This document shows, one piece after another, positions 52,781 to 61,822 of a stretch of DNA of 64,000 nt (the first letter of the stretch is position 1; the number at the start of each line of letters is the position of its first letter). The notes under the pieces were generated by a model. The model searched no databases and was not told where the DNA came from. It was given only the letters and a program-made list of their open reading frames with translations. The stretch covers positions 248,001 through 312,000 of the forward strand of contig NZ_JALKBF010000001.1 in the NCBI RefSeq assembly GCF_023016085.1, given 5' to 3'. Position numbers and translations under genes: made by a program. This DNA is from Aliiroseovarius sp. F47248L (GTDB lineage: Bacteria; Pseudomonadota; Alphaproteobacteria; Rhodobacterales; Rhodobacteraceae).

Positions 52781-53479
52781 CTATTTCCGGGGGTCAATAC
52801 CGCGTTCAGCCAATTGCGCATAAAGCGCAGGCAGGTTTTTGTCGCGTTCTTCCCGAAACCGTTCGCCGATTGTGAACCCTTCGATCCGGTCGATACGGAA
52901 CATGCGGAAATCCTCGCGCAGCTCGCACCAGCTGACAACGCACCATCCGTTTTTCCACAGCCACAAGGCAAGCGGGCGAACGACACGCGTAGATTTCCGC
53001 GCGCCTTCATCGACATAGCTCAAGGCAAGGCGCAAACGAGCATTTATGGCTGCCTCGATCTGATCAATGAAATGCCTATCACGTTCCGATGGCATCAGGT
53101 TTGGCCCGGCGTGGATTTCGACCCGATCGGCTTGCGCGCCAAGGCTGTCGGGCAACACAGACCTGACCTTCACCAAGGCTTCCGTTGCTGCCTTCGCCAT
53201 GGATGCCCCACCCATCCGTTCAATCAAACGGGTGCCAGCAATCACGGCCATTACTTCGTCACGCGTGAACATCAGGGGCGGGATATCATATCCCGCCCGC
53301 ATCACATATCCGACGCCAGCCTCGCCTTCGATAGGGACGCCTGATCCAATCAGATCCGCGATGTCGCGATAGATTGTTCGCTCGCTAACCTCGAGCGTTT
53401 CGGACAGATCACGCGCGGTGGTCAGGCGACCGCCCCGAAGATGTTGGACAATCTGAAACAGGCGGTCGGCGCGGCGCAT
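52781..53479 (-). CDS. YafY-type WYL-domain transcriptional regulator
   Basis: 232 residues. N-terminal HTH_11 ('RADRLFQIVQHLRGGRLTTARDLSETLEVSERTIYRDI', in parts) followed by a WYL ligand domain ('RPLALWLWKNGWCVVSWCELREDFRMFRIDRI', in parts). The canonical WYL triplet reads 'WLW' here. WYL domains bind ligands such as nucleotides. The gene lies in an operon with the VOC protein upstream, three bases apart, and a very strong palindrome lies upstream of the pair, which suggests autoregulation. It converges on polA. Confidence 0.87.
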   Translation of the reverse strand: MRRADRLFQIVQHLRGGRLTTARDLSETLEVSERTIYRDIADLIGSGVPIEGEAGVGYVMRAGYDIPPLMFTRDEVMAVIAGTRLIERMGGASMAKAATEALVKVRSVLPDSLGAQADRVEIHAGPNLMPSERDRHFIDQIEAAINARLRLALSYVDEGARKSTRVVRPLALWLWKNGWCVVSWCELREDFRMFRIDRIEGFTIGERFREERDKNLPALYAQLAERGIDPRK

Positions 53480-53482
53480 AGA

Positions 53483-53851
53483 CTATCCTCTCGGTTCAAA
53501 CAATCCAATCGAGTTGCCGTCAGGATCGGTGGCATATTGGAAACGGCCCGGCGGAATTTCGATGATCGGGCCTGTCATAGTTCCGCCAGCAATTTCGCAC
53601 CGTTTGGCACAGGTTTCCAGCTTATCGGGTGTCGCGATATGCACGGTCGGACCATTTCCATCAGTGGCGGGCTTTCCGGCATAAAGATGGCCACCGACAC
53701 CTGTCATGTCACTGGAAAAATTGGCCAGGGGATTGGGGCCTGTGTCGTCAATTGCCATCTTCCATTGAAAAACCTCGGTGTAGAATGCGACGGCTTTCTC
53801 AAGGTTCGTTACTGGAATTTCCGTCCATACAACAAGGGGTTGGGTATCCAT
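53483..53851 (-). CDS. VOC-family (glyoxalase-like) protein
   Basis: 122 residues, one vicinal-oxygen-chelate fold with two beta-alpha-beta-beta-beta repeats: 'WTEIPVTNLEKAVAFYTEVF' at the N-terminus and 'PPGRFQYATDPDGNSIGLFE' at the end. The latter contains the usual C-terminal Glu. Reaction unknown; such partners of YafY-like regulators may bind or modify small molecules. First gene of a two-gene operon. Confidence 0.85.
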   Translation of the reverse strand: MDTQPLVVWTEIPVTNLEKAVAFYTEVFQWKMAIDDTGPNPLANFSSDMTGVGGHLYAGKPATDGNGPTVHIATPDKLETCAKRCEIAGGTMTGPIIEIPPGRFQYATDPDGNSIGLFEPRG

Positions 53852-53894
53852 GATATTTTCCTTTAGTTGGTGTTGATGAGCCTGTGTCGCACAC

Positions 53895-53922
53895 CCCTCC
53901 TGACAGCATACTGTCAGGAGGG
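53895..53922. promoter_or_regulatory. Near-perfect palindrome upstream of the VOC-WYL operon
   Basis: CCCTCCTGACAG (53895-53906), CATA, CTGTCAGGAGGG (53911-53922): 12-base perfect arms and a four-base centre, 43 bases upstream of the VOC start. No T-run, so an operator is likelier than a terminator; the core is TGACAG-N4-CTGTCA. Confidence 0.75.
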
Positions 53923-54035
53923 ATTGGGTCGAAACAGATCGGCCGAAAACTGCACGGCCTTCAAACCGGCAAATGGCTCTGCTTGACCCGCTATAGGAGT
54001 GCTATAGGCTTCAGGGACCTGCCCAGAGGACTGAC

Positions 54036-54512
54036 ATGCGCCAATTTACCCTTCCCGCCGTGATTTTGACGTCAATCGCATTGGCGGGCTGCCAAACCAC
54101 CAAAACGGAAACTCCCAGTGGCGACGTTACCTTCTGTGATCGTGTGATTGGGTGGCATCCAATTGCTGGCGAGAATGGCGCTGAGCGTGCGGTGACGCGG
54201 GCCGAGGTATGCTCGAAACTGGCAGGCGATGGGGTTTGGATGAAGGTTGGGCAGGTCCATTCAAAACTGCGCGCCCGGAGCTATTGGTTGTGGATGCCCA
54301 AAGATGATCGTCATCTCGCTGTGTCGTCCACAGATGGCGCGCCAGTGCTTTCGGGTTGGTCGCTTCAGGCCCGTCCTTTCGGCTATGCGCACGAGGTTGT
54401 TATCGTACCCGATTTGGGTAAGATCAATGCCGGTGCTTTACCTGCTGGCGCTTGCCCGCAAAAAGCGGTCGGAAAGAAGCCCCAGTTGCGTTACTGCATT
54501 GCCAGCGACTGA
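54036..54512 (+). CDS. Outer-membrane lipoprotein, unknown function
   Basis: 158 residues. Signal peptide with lipobox 'SIALAGC' (Cys about 19). The mature part has four cysteines ('TFCDRVIGW', 'AEVCSKLAG', 'GACPQKAVG', 'LRYCIASD'), which could form two disulfides, and a central hydrophobic, probably beta segment ('SYWLWMPKDDRHLAVSSTDG'). No family recognised. It converges on the choline transporter gene. An upstream palindrome belongs more likely to the VOC operon. Confidence 0.75.
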   Translation: MRQFTLPAVILTSIALAGCQTTKTETPSGDVTFCDRVIGWHPIAGENGAERAVTRAEVCSKLAGDGVWMKVGQVHSKLRARSYWLWMPKDDRHLAVSSTDGAPVLSGWSLQARPFGYAHEVVIVPDLGKINAGALPAGACPQKAVGKKPQLRYCIASD

Positions 54513-54524
54513 AGTGCGATTTTG

Positions 54525-55583
54525 CTAACTGTCGCCGCGCGGGTCCAGCAAGCGTTTCATCACGTCATCCGAGGTAATCCGACCGACCGGTTTGCCGCGT
54601 TCGGTGACGCAGACTTCAGCCTGTCCGTCCAGTGCCGTCATCACCTTTGCTACACGATCACGCACATCGACGCTGGTGGGGGCTGTGCTGTCCTCGTCGG
54701 TCATGACGTCCCGCGCGGTTAGAACACCCAGCGGGTTCATGTGGGCAACGAAATCCGCCACATAGTCGTCGGCAGGGTGCGTAAAGATATCTCGAGGTGT
54801 ACCGCATTGTACGATGCGCCCACCTTCCATGATCGCAATCCGGTCGCCTAGCTTGAACGCTTCGTCCAGGTCGTGACTGACGAAAATGATCGTGCGTTTC
54901 AGGCTTTGTTGCAGCTCAAGTAACTCGTCCTGAAGCCGGGTGCGGATCAAAGGATCAAGCGCAGAAAAAGGTTCGTCCATCAGCAGAATTGGGGCTTCCG
55001 TGACGAATGCGCGTGCAAGGCCGACGCGTTGCTGCATCCCGCCAGACAGATCGCCGACTTTGCGGTCTGCCCAGTCTGACAAGCCCACGATCTCAAGTTG
55101 AGCGTCCACCCGGTCTTTTCGATCGGCGGCGGACACACCATGAAGTTCTAACCCCAGCCCGACATTCTGGCGCACGGTGCGCCATGGCAGCAAACCAAAC
55201 TGTTGAAATACCATCGCCACACGACGTGCACGGATGCGACGCAGTGTGTTCTTGTCGGCGTGGGTCACATCAACCAAGACGTTGCCGTCGCAGACATGGG
55301 CCGCACCCCGCACAACAGGGTTCAGCCCATTCACTGCGCGTAGAAGAGTTGATTTGCCCGACCCGGACAGCCCCATCAACACAAGAATTTCGCCCTCTTG
55401 AACTGTCAGCGAGCAATTGTGCACGCCCAGGACTTGGCCGGTGGCTTCTTGAATCTCAGAACGGGTCAGGCCTTGATCCATCAATGGCAGGGCTTTGTCA
55501 GGCGATTGCCCGAACACGATCGAGACGTTGTCGAATTTGACGGCAACGCCTGCGGTTTCACTTGGCTTGGTGATCTGTGTCAT
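54525..55583 (-). CDS. choV: Choline ABC transporter ATP-binding protein
   Basis: 352 residues. Walker A 'GLSGSGKSTLLRAVNGL', Q-loop 'MVFQQFGLLPWRTV', signature 'DLSGGMQQRVGLARAF', Walker B 'ILLMDEPFSALDP', H-loop 'IIFVSHDLDEAF', then a C-terminal regulatory region with a CBS-like half ('VLTARDVMTDEDSTAP', 'VCVTERGKPVGRITSDDVMK'). It drives uptake of choline or related quaternary amines. It starts one base after the choW stop. The frame extends to 55658 but ATG 55583 gives the family N-terminus. Confidence 0.92.
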   Translation of the reverse strand: MTQITKPSETAGVAVKFDNVSIVFGQSPDKALPLMDQGLTRSEIQEATGQVLGVHNCSLTVQEGEILVLMGLSGSGKSTLLRAVNGLNPVVRGAAHVCDGNVLVDVTHADKNTLRRIRARRVAMVFQQFGLLPWRTVRQNVGLGLELHGVSAADRKDRVDAQLEIVGLSDWADRKVGDLSGGMQQRVGLARAFVTEAPILLMDEPFSALDPLIRTRLQDELLELQQSLKRTIIFVSHDLDEAFKLGDRIAIMEGGRIVQCGTPRDIFTHPADDYVADFVAHMNPLGVLTARDVMTDEDSTAPTSVDVRDRVAKVMTALDGQAEVCVTERGKPVGRITSDDVMKRLLDPRGDS

Positions 55584-55584
55584 C

Positions 55585-56415
55585 TTAACGTTCCACTCGC
55601 AAAACGCGGTCAAGCATGATGGCCACGACCACGATGATGAACCCGCTTTCAAAGCCAAGGGCAGTATTCACCTGATTCAATGCCCGCACGACGGGCACAC
55701 CCAGACCATCGGCCCCGACCAATGCTGCGATGACAACCATCGACAATGACAGCATGATGGTTTGATTCAGGCCGGTCATGATCTGCGGCAGCGCATAAGG
55801 CAGCTCGACTTTCCATAGGGTTTGTCGCGGCGTAGCACCAAAGGCCTGGGCAGCTTCCAACAAGGCGGGTGGGGTGGAACTGACGCCCAGATGGGTCAGG
55901 CGAATTGGGGCCGGCAGCACAAAGATCACGGTCGCGATCAGGCCGGGCACCATGCCGATACCAAAAAAAACAATCGCTGGGATCAGGTAAACGAAAGTCG
56001 GCAGCGTTTGCATCAAATCCAGCACTGGACGCATTGCGCGAAACAGGCGCGGGCGGTGGGCGGCGGCAATCCCGATGGGAGTGCCAACGGCCATGCAGAC
56101 CACACATGCTGAAAGGACCAGCGTCAGGCTTTCAGTCGTTTCCTCCCAATAGCCTTGATTAAGAATGAACAGGAACCCAAAGAGCACCAGCGCGCAAGTT
56201 TTCCAGTTCCGTTGTAGAAGCCACGTGATGGCCACGAAAACCGCCGTCACCAACAAAGGGTGCGGGGTTTGCAACACCCATAAAATACCGTCGATCAGCA
56301 GTTCCATCAGCCAGCTGAGCCAGTCAAAGAACGGCTCTCCCGTTTCCTGAAGCCAGTCAAACAACCGTTTGGCGGTCTTTCCTACGGGGATCTTCGTTTC
56401 GGTCAGCCAGTCCAT
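55585..56415 (-). CDS. choW: Choline ABC transporter permease
   Basis: 276 residues with six membrane segments and the ProW/OpuAB-type binding-protein-dependent transport domain. The EAA loop is 'LEAAQAFGATPRQTLWKVELPYALPQI' (in parts, about 182-208), which docks with the ATPase. The middle gene of choX-choW-choV. A stem-loop lies between choX and choW. It has a good start at 56415. Confidence 0.92.
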   Translation of the reverse strand: MDWLTETKIPVGKTAKRLFDWLQETGEPFFDWLSWLMELLIDGILWVLQTPHPLLVTAVFVAITWLLQRNWKTCALVLFGFLFILNQGYWEETTESLTLVLSACVVCMAVGTPIGIAAAHRPRLFRAMRPVLDLMQTLPTFVYLIPAIVFFGIGMVPGLIATVIFVLPAPIRLTHLGVSSTPPALLEAAQAFGATPRQTLWKVELPYALPQIMTGLNQTIMLSLSMVVIAALVGADGLGVPVVRALNQVNTALGFESGFIIVVVAIMLDRVLRVER

Positions 56416-56443
56416 GCTTCGCCTTTTTCAAAAAAGGGTAAGA

Positions 56444-56475
56444 TCAAAAAAACGCGCCGGAGAAACCCCGGCGCG
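56444..56475 (-). terminator. Stem-loop between choX and choW
   Basis: CGCGCCGG and CCGGCGCG (56453-56460 and 56468-56475) form a perfect eight-pair stem; on the minus strand it is followed by TTTTTT. It would make the binding-protein message separate from, and more abundant than, choWV. Confidence 0.75.
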
Positions 56476-56494
56476 CCTTTGATTGAGCCTTAGA

Positions 56495-57427
56495 TCACAG
56501 ACCCAGAGCCCCTTTGACAGCGGCAACGCTGTCACCGCCATCAACCGTGGTCACGCCATCCAGCCACGCCATGAAGGCGTCAGGATTGGCTTTCAGCCAA
56601 GCGCTGGCAGCATCGGCCGGGTCTTCCCCGTCATTCAGGATCGCGCCCATGATTTCGTTCTCCATGGCTAGCGAAAACTCAAGGTTTTGCAGCAGCTTGC
56701 CGACATTTTGGCATTCTTCTACATACCCCTTGCGGGTGTTTGTCATGACCTGTGCGCCGCCCAGATTGGGACCGAAGAAGTCGTCGCCTCCGGTCAGATA
56801 ACCCATGTCGAAATTGGCGTTCATCGGGTGGGGTTCCCAGCCAAGGAAAACGACCGGCTCGCCTTTTTTGTCGGCGCGGGCAACCTGTGCCAGCATCCCT
56901 TGTTCCGAGCTTTCGACAACCTCGAACCCCTCAAGGTCAAACGCATTGCCGTCGATCATCGATTGGATCAGGCGGTTGCCGTCATTGCCCGGCTCGATGC
57001 CGTAAATCTTGCCTTCCAGTGCATCCTTTTGCGCTGCGATGTCAGCAAAATCTTTGATGCCCATATCCATCGCGGCCTTGTTTACGGCAAGCGTGTATTT
57101 TGCACCGTCAAGGTTCATGCGCACGGTTTCTACTGTGCCTGCCTCGCGATAGGGCGCGATGTCGGCTTCCATCGTGGGCATCCAGTTGCCAAGGAACACA
57201 TCGATATCGCCTTCGGCCATCGATGTGTAGGTGACGGGCACTGACAACACCTTGATATCAGTGTCATATCCCAGTGCGCCCAGCACAACTGTCGTGGCTG
57301 CAGTCGTGGCGGTGATGTCAGTCCAGCCGACATCCGAGAATACGACTTCGTTGCAATGACCATCTGCAAATGCAGCGTTGGTTACGGCCGTAAGCGCAAT
57401 GGCTGATAAAGTTGTTCTGAGGTTCAT
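56495..57427 (-). CDS. choX: Choline/betaine ABC transporter substrate-binding protein
   Basis: 310 residues with a signal peptide (about 1-22, 'LSAIALTAVTNAAFADG'). OpuAC-type domain: 'VVFSDVGWTDITATTAATTV', 'SMAEGDIDVFLGNWMPTM', 'IYGIEPGNDGNRLIQ' and 'VVFLGWEPHPMNANF' contribute the aromatic cage residues that hold a trimethylammonium group. Periplasmic. ATG 57427 has GGGAG ten bases upstream; the frame is open to 57544. It is divergent from betI. Confidence 0.93.
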   Translation of the reverse strand: MNLRTTLSAIALTAVTNAAFADGHCNEVVFSDVGWTDITATTAATTVVLGALGYDTDIKVLSVPVTYTSMAEGDIDVFLGNWMPTMEADIAPYREAGTVETVRMNLDGAKYTLAVNKAAMDMGIKDFADIAAQKDALEGKIYGIEPGNDGNRLIQSMIDGNAFDLEGFEVVESSEQGMLAQVARADKKGEPVVFLGWEPHPMNANFDMGYLTGGDDFFGPNLGGAQVMTNTRKGYVEECQNVGKLLQNLEFSLAMENEIMGAILNDGEDPADAASAWLKANPDAFMAWLDGVTTVDGGDSVAAVKGALGL

Positions 57428-57558
57428 TTGTTCGCTCCCTATGTGTTCGTGCGGTTTCTTCTGACCGAAGGTCCGGGACTCCCCGAACCGCTCATCCAAC
57501 CCTAACGTAGTGGATACACGGGTGAAACCAGCTTCATTGGACACAGACGCTGCTTTTT

Positions 57559-57580
57559 ATTGATTGACGAGTCAATTAAA
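57559..57580. promoter_or_regulatory. Predicted BetI operator
   Basis: TTGAC-GA-GTCAA (57564-57575) is a perfect palindrome extended by flanking TGA/TTA. It lies between divergent choX and betI, where the BetI repressor is expected to bind. Confidence 0.55.
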
Positions 57581-57619
57581 AAAACGCAATCCTGCCGAGA
57601 TACTGGAATTGGAGGAGAT

Positions 57620-58201
57620 ATGCCCAAGGTTGGAATGGAGCCGATCCGGCGCGGTGCGCTGGTGCAAGCCACGATCCACGAGATCGGGCGCGCAGGCAGT
57701 CTGGATGTCACCGTGACCCAAATTGCCAAGCGGGCCGGTGTGTCCAGTGCTTTGGCGCATCACTATTTCGGTGGGAAGGATCAGATCTTTCTGGCCGCGA
57801 TGCGCCATATCTTGTCGGTCTATGGGGCGCAGGTGCGGGCAGCTCTGTTTGGCGCAACCGGACCTCGTGACCGTGTCGAGGCGATCATCCGGGCGAATTT
57901 CGAAGCCGGAAACTTCCGGCCCGAAGTCATTTCGGCTTGGTTGAATTTTTATGTGTTGTCGCAAAGCAATGATGGCGCGCGCCGGCTCTTGCGCGTGTAT
58001 CAGCATCGTCTGCACTCCAACCTGGTTCATGCGTTGCGCCCGTTTGTTGGCGTCGATGCGCATGACGTGGCTGACACGCTGGCATCAATGATAGACGGTC
58101 TCTATATCCGCCACGCTTTGCGCGAGGAAGCGCCAAGCGGCGCTCGTGCCTGCGACCGGGTTCTAGCCTGTCTTGATGTCATATTGGAGTCCTACGAATG
58201 A
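57620..58201 (+). CDS. betI: Choline-responsive repressor BetI
   Basis: 193 residues, TetR family. 'EPIRRGALVQATIHEIG' then the HTH 'TQIAKRAGVSSALAHHYFGGKDQIF' (in parts) at about 8-60, and a helical ligand domain with 'SAWLNFYVLSQSNDGARRLLRVYQ' that binds choline. It represses bet genes without choline. GGAGGAG sits just before ATG 57620; the frame is open from 57560, but that start overlaps the operator. It overlaps betC by four bases. Confidence 0.92.
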   Translation: MPKVGMEPIRRGALVQATIHEIGRAGSLDVTVTQIAKRAGVSSALAHHYFGGKDQIFLAAMRHILSVYGAQVRAALFGATGPRDRVEAIIRANFEAGNFRPEVISAWLNFYVLSQSNDGARRLLRVYQHRLHSNLVHALRPFVGVDAHDVADTLASMIDGLYIRHALREEAPSGARACDRVLACLDVILESYE

Positions 58202-59706
58202 CCCGTCCAAACATCCTGATTATCATGGTGGACCAGTTGAACGGAACTCTGTTTCCTGACGGTCCCGCGGATTGGTTGCATGCTCCAAACTTGAAGAGAC
58301 TGGCTGAACGTTCGGTCCGGTTCCAGAATGCCTATACCGCCAGCCCACTTTGTGCGCCGGGCCGAGCCAGTTTCATGTCTGGCCTGTTGCCGCGCCGTAC
58401 CAACGTTTACGACAATGCAGCCGAATTCGCGTCCGACATTCCAACTTACGCGCATCACCTGCGCCGGGCAGGCTATCAAACTGCGTTGTCGGGTAAGATG
58501 CACTTCGTCGGCCCCGACCAGATGCACGGGTTTGAAGAGCGATTGACCACGGATATTTACCCTGCCGATTTTGGCTGGACACCTGACTATCGAAAGCCCG
58601 GAGAGCGGATCGACTGGTGGTATCACAATATGGGGTCCGTCACCGGGTCCGGCGTCGCCGAGATTTCGAACCAAATGGAATATGATGATGAGGTCGCTTA
58701 TAACGCCTGCGCTAAACTCTATGATCTGGCGCGAGGGCATGACGACCGGCCATGGTGCCTGACGGTCAGCTTCACCCATCCGCATGATCCCTATGTGGCT
58801 CGGCGCAAATATTGGGATCTGTATGAGGATTGCGAGCATCTTTTACCCAAGGTACCCGCGATGGACTACGGTGATCACGACCCCCATGCGCAGCGGATTT
58901 TTGACGCCAACGATTGGCGCAGTTTCGACATCACAGACGAGGATATCCGTCGTTCACGTCGGGCCTATTTCGCCAACATCTCGTTTCTGGACGACAAGGT
59001 TGGCGAGATGCTGGACGTCATGGAGCGCACACGGCAGGACGCGATCATCCTGTTCGTGTCAGACCATGGCGACATGCTGGGCGAACGTGGATTGTGGTTC
59101 AAGATGAACTTCTATGAAGGGTCGGCGCGGGTGCCCCTGATGATCTCTGCGGCAGGGTTAACACCCGGGTTGGTTGTTGCGCCAGTATCTACGCTAGATG
59201 TGACTCCGACCTTGGCCGATCTGGCAGGCATCTCACTGGATGAAGTGAAGCCATGGGTGGATGGTGAAACACTTGTGCCTATGGCCAGGGGCGAGGAACG
59301 GGAAAGCCCCGTCGCGATGGAGTATGCTGCAGAAGCGTCATATGCCCCGCTTGTCTCTTTACGATATGGACCGTGGAAATATAACCGCTGCGCGCTAGAT
59401 CCCGATCAGTTATTCAACATTGAAGATGATCCGCTAGAATTGAACAATCTTGCGGATGATCCGGCACATTTGGGAACGTTGAACAGCCTGCGCGCCAAGT
59501 CAGAAGCCCGTTGGGACTTGTCTGCTTATGATGCGGAAGTGCGCGAAAGCCAAGCGCGGCGCTGGGTGGTTTATGAAGCGTTGCGCAATGGCGCTTATTT
59601 CCCATGGGATTATCAGCCCCTGCAAAAAGCGTCGGAACGCTACATGCGCAACCACATGAACCTGGACACATTGGAAGAAGGTCAGCGGTTCCCCCGTGGG
59701 GAATAA
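58198..59706 (+). CDS. betC: Choline sulfatase
   Basis: 502 residues of the alkaline-phosphatase/sulfatase superfamily; splits choline-O-sulfate into choline and sulfate. The formylglycine precursor Cys52 lies in '[16 protein letters not shown]' (C-x-P-x-R), and '[20 protein letters not shown]' (in parts, about 283) adds metal ligands. '[17 protein letters not shown]' opens it. ATG 58198 overlaps the betI stop. It belongs to the betI-betC-betA operon. Confidence 0.95.
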   Translation: MTRPNILIIMVDQLNGTLFPDGPADWLHAPNLKRLAERSVRFQNAYTASPLCAPGRASFMSGLLPRRTNVYDNAAEFASDIPTYAHHLRRAGYQTALSGKMHFVGPDQMHGFEERLTTDIYPADFGWTPDYRKPGERIDWWYHNMGSVTGSGVAEISNQMEYDDEVAYNACAKLYDLARGHDDRPWCLTVSFTHPHDPYVARRKYWDLYEDCEHLLPKVPAMDYGDHDPHAQRIFDANDWRSFDITDEDIRRSRRAYFANISFLDDKVGEMLDVMERTRQDAIILFVSDHGDMLGERGLWFKMNFYEGSARVPLMISAAGLTPGLVVAPVSTLDVTPTLADLAGISLDEVKPWVDGETLVPMARGEERESPVAMEYAAEASYAPLVSLRYGPWKYNRCALDPDQLFNIEDDPLELNNLADDPAHLGTLNSLRAKSEARWDLSAYDAEVRESQARRWVVYEALRNGAYFPWDYQPLQKASERYMRNHMNLDTLEEGQRFPRGE

Positions 59707-59731
59707 GCGTCCCAATTACGGCGGAACAAAC

Positions 59732-61387
59732 ATGCAAGCAGAATACATTATTGTGGGCGCAGGTAGCGCGGGTTGTGCGATGGCCTACCGACTGGCTGAG
59801 GCTGGTAAAAAGGTTTTGATGATTGAACACGGTGGAACAGATGCGGGACCGTTCATCCAGATGCCCGCCGCGCTGAGCTATCCAATGAACATGCGCCAGT
59901 ATGATTGGGGTTTTATGACCGAACCTGAACCGCATCTGGGTGGGCGTCGGTTGGTGACGCCCCGTGGCAAAGTGATCGGTGGATCCAGCTCGATAAATGG
60001 CATGGTTTATGTCCGTGGACATGCCAAGGACTTCGATCATTGGGCTGAAAGTGGTGCTGATGGATGGTCCTTTGCAGATGTTCTGCCCTATTTCAAAAGA
60101 ATGGAACACTGGCATGACGGTGGCCATGGAGGGGACGCAAGCTGGCGTGGCACAGACGGGCCGCTGCATGTTACACGAGGCCCCCGTGCCAACCCGTTGT
60201 TCCACGCCTTTGTAGAAGCCGGGACGCAGGCCGGCTATCCAGTGACTGGGGACTATAACGGTCAGCAGCAGGAAGGCTTTGGCCCCATGGAGCAAACCGT
60301 CTGGCGAGGTCGACGCTGGTCGGCGGCGAATGCATATCTTCGTCCGGCACTGAAACGGGACAATTGCGAACTGATCCGGGCCTTTGCCCGCAAAGTTGTG
60401 ATCAAGGATGGCCGCGCCATCGGAGTTGAGGTTGAGCGAGGCGGCAAGATCGATGTCATCCACGCAGAAGCCGAGGTGATCATCGCTGCAAGTTCGATCA
60501 ACTCTCCCAAATTGTTGATGCTGTCGGGCGTCGGTTCCGCGGCGCATTTGGCCGAACACGGGATTGAAGTGGTTGCCGATCGCGCAGGCGTAGGTCAGAA
60601 TCTGCAAGACCACCTTGAAGTCTATATGCAATACGCGGCGCAGAAACCAATCACGCTTTACCGCTATTGGAACTTGGTCTGGAAAGGCATTCTGGGCGCG
60701 CAATGGCTGTTCACCAAGACGGGGCTAGGCGCGTCGAACCAGTTTGAAAGTGCTGCCTTCATCCGGTCGCGTGCCGGTGTCGAATACCCCGACATCCAAT
60801 ATCATTTCCTGCCCATGGCCGTGCGCTATGACGGCACGGCACCCGCCGAAGGACATGGCTTTCAAGCCCATACCGGCCCCATGCGGTCACCATCACGCGG
60901 GGAAATCACACTGAAATCGGCCGACCCGAACGAAGCGCCGCGTATCTTCTTCAATTACATGTCCACCGAACAGGATTGGCAAGACTTCCGCACCTGTGTT
61001 CGTTTGACCCGCGAAATCTTTGCACAAGACGCGTTCAAAGATCACGTGAAGCATGAAATCCAGCCTGGCAATGCTCTGCAAACCGATGACGAGATAGATG
61101 GATTTATCCGAGAGCATGCCGAAAGCGCCTATCACCCATGTGGCACGTGCCGCATCGGACGGGGTGATGACCCGAACGCCGTGGTGGATCCCGAACTACG
61201 GGTCATCGGCGTGGATGGATTGCGCGTAGCGGACAGTTCAGTCTTTCCGCGCATTACCAACGGGAACTTGAATGCGCCGTCGATCATGGTGGGCGAAAAG
61301 GCATCAGACCTTATTCTGGGTCGCCGACTTCCCGCGTCAAATGATGCCCCTTGGATGCATCCCGATTGGCAAAATTCTCAACGGTAA
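59732..61387 (+). CDS. betA: Choline dehydrogenase
   Basis: 551 residues, GMC oxidoreductase. FAD-binding '[21 protein letters not shown]' (about 6-25), GMC signature 1 '[20 protein letters not shown]', signature 2 '[16 protein letters not shown]', and the catalytic His in '[19 protein letters not shown]' (about 470). It oxidises choline to betaine aldehyde and probably onwards to betaine. ATG 59732 is 25 bases after betC; the frame is open from 59696. betB is not in the window. Confidence 0.93.
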   Translation: MQAEYIIVGAGSAGCAMAYRLAEAGKKVLMIEHGGTDAGPFIQMPAALSYPMNMRQYDWGFMTEPEPHLGGRRLVTPRGKVIGGSSSINGMVYVRGHAKDFDHWAESGADGWSFADVLPYFKRMEHWHDGGHGGDASWRGTDGPLHVTRGPRANPLFHAFVEAGTQAGYPVTGDYNGQQQEGFGPMEQTVWRGRRWSAANAYLRPALKRDNCELIRAFARKVVIKDGRAIGVEVERGGKIDVIHAEAEVIIAASSINSPKLLMLSGVGSAAHLAEHGIEVVADRAGVGQNLQDHLEVYMQYAAQKPITLYRYWNLVWKGILGAQWLFTKTGLGASNQFESAAFIRSRAGVEYPDIQYHFLPMAVRYDGTAPAEGHGFQAHTGPMRSPSRGEITLKSADPNEAPRIFFNYMSTEQDWQDFRTCVRLTREIFAQDAFKDHVKHEIQPGNALQTDDEIDGFIREHAESAYHPCGTCRIGRGDDPNAVVDPELRVIGVDGLRVADSSVFPRITNGNLNAPSIMVGEKASDLILGRRLPASNDAPWMHPDWQNSQR

Positions 61388-61473
61388 CAGCTGCTGATTT
61401 GATCCGGGTCAATGCGGTGGGTGATGAACGCGCGCAACCTAGTGACGAACCAAGAAAAAAGGAGAAGTCGCGA

Positions 61474-61713
61474 ATGTCTCACACCCCTCACGAACTGCAA
61501 GAAGAGTTTCCGGAACTGGCAGTAAAAATGGCCGAGATGAAGCTTTCAGACGCTCATTTCGCCAAACTGGCCGATGAATATCACGAGTTGAATCGTGCCG
61601 TGCACCGCGCAGAAACCAATGTCGAACCGACCGATCAGTTTAACGAAGAGGAAATGCGCAAAAAACGTGCTGTCCTGAAGGATCAGATTTATCGAATGTT
61701 GACAGCGGTCTAG
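61474..61713 (+). CDS. YdcH-family (DUF465) small protein
   Basis: 79 residues, entirely helical and charged: 'HELQEEFPELAVKMAEMKL', 'DAHFAKLADEYHELNRAVHRAE', 'KKRAVLKDQIYRML'. This matches the DUF465/YdcH family of short coiled-coil proteins of unknown role. ATG 61474 follows AAAGGAG by ten bases; the frame extends back to 61351 inside betA but that part is out of the family. It may be co-transcribed with betA. Confidence 0.88.
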   Translation: MSHTPHELQEEFPELAVKMAEMKLSDAHFAKLADEYHELNRAVHRAETNVEPTDQFNEEEMRKKRAVLKDQIYRMLTAV

Positions 61714-61822
61714 GCCGGGTTGTCGTTGCCATAGGGCCTGACCCATCAGGTCGGAGCAATGGTGTGTTAAAACCGCGCGCTGATATCAGTTCCAGTGGGC
61801 GTCGAAGAAAAGTCGAAGCGCA

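Noticed and set aside
59414..60703. 429-residue open frame antisense to betC/betA
   Set aside because: It crosses two confident genes on the other strand and its composition looks like reverse-strand reading.
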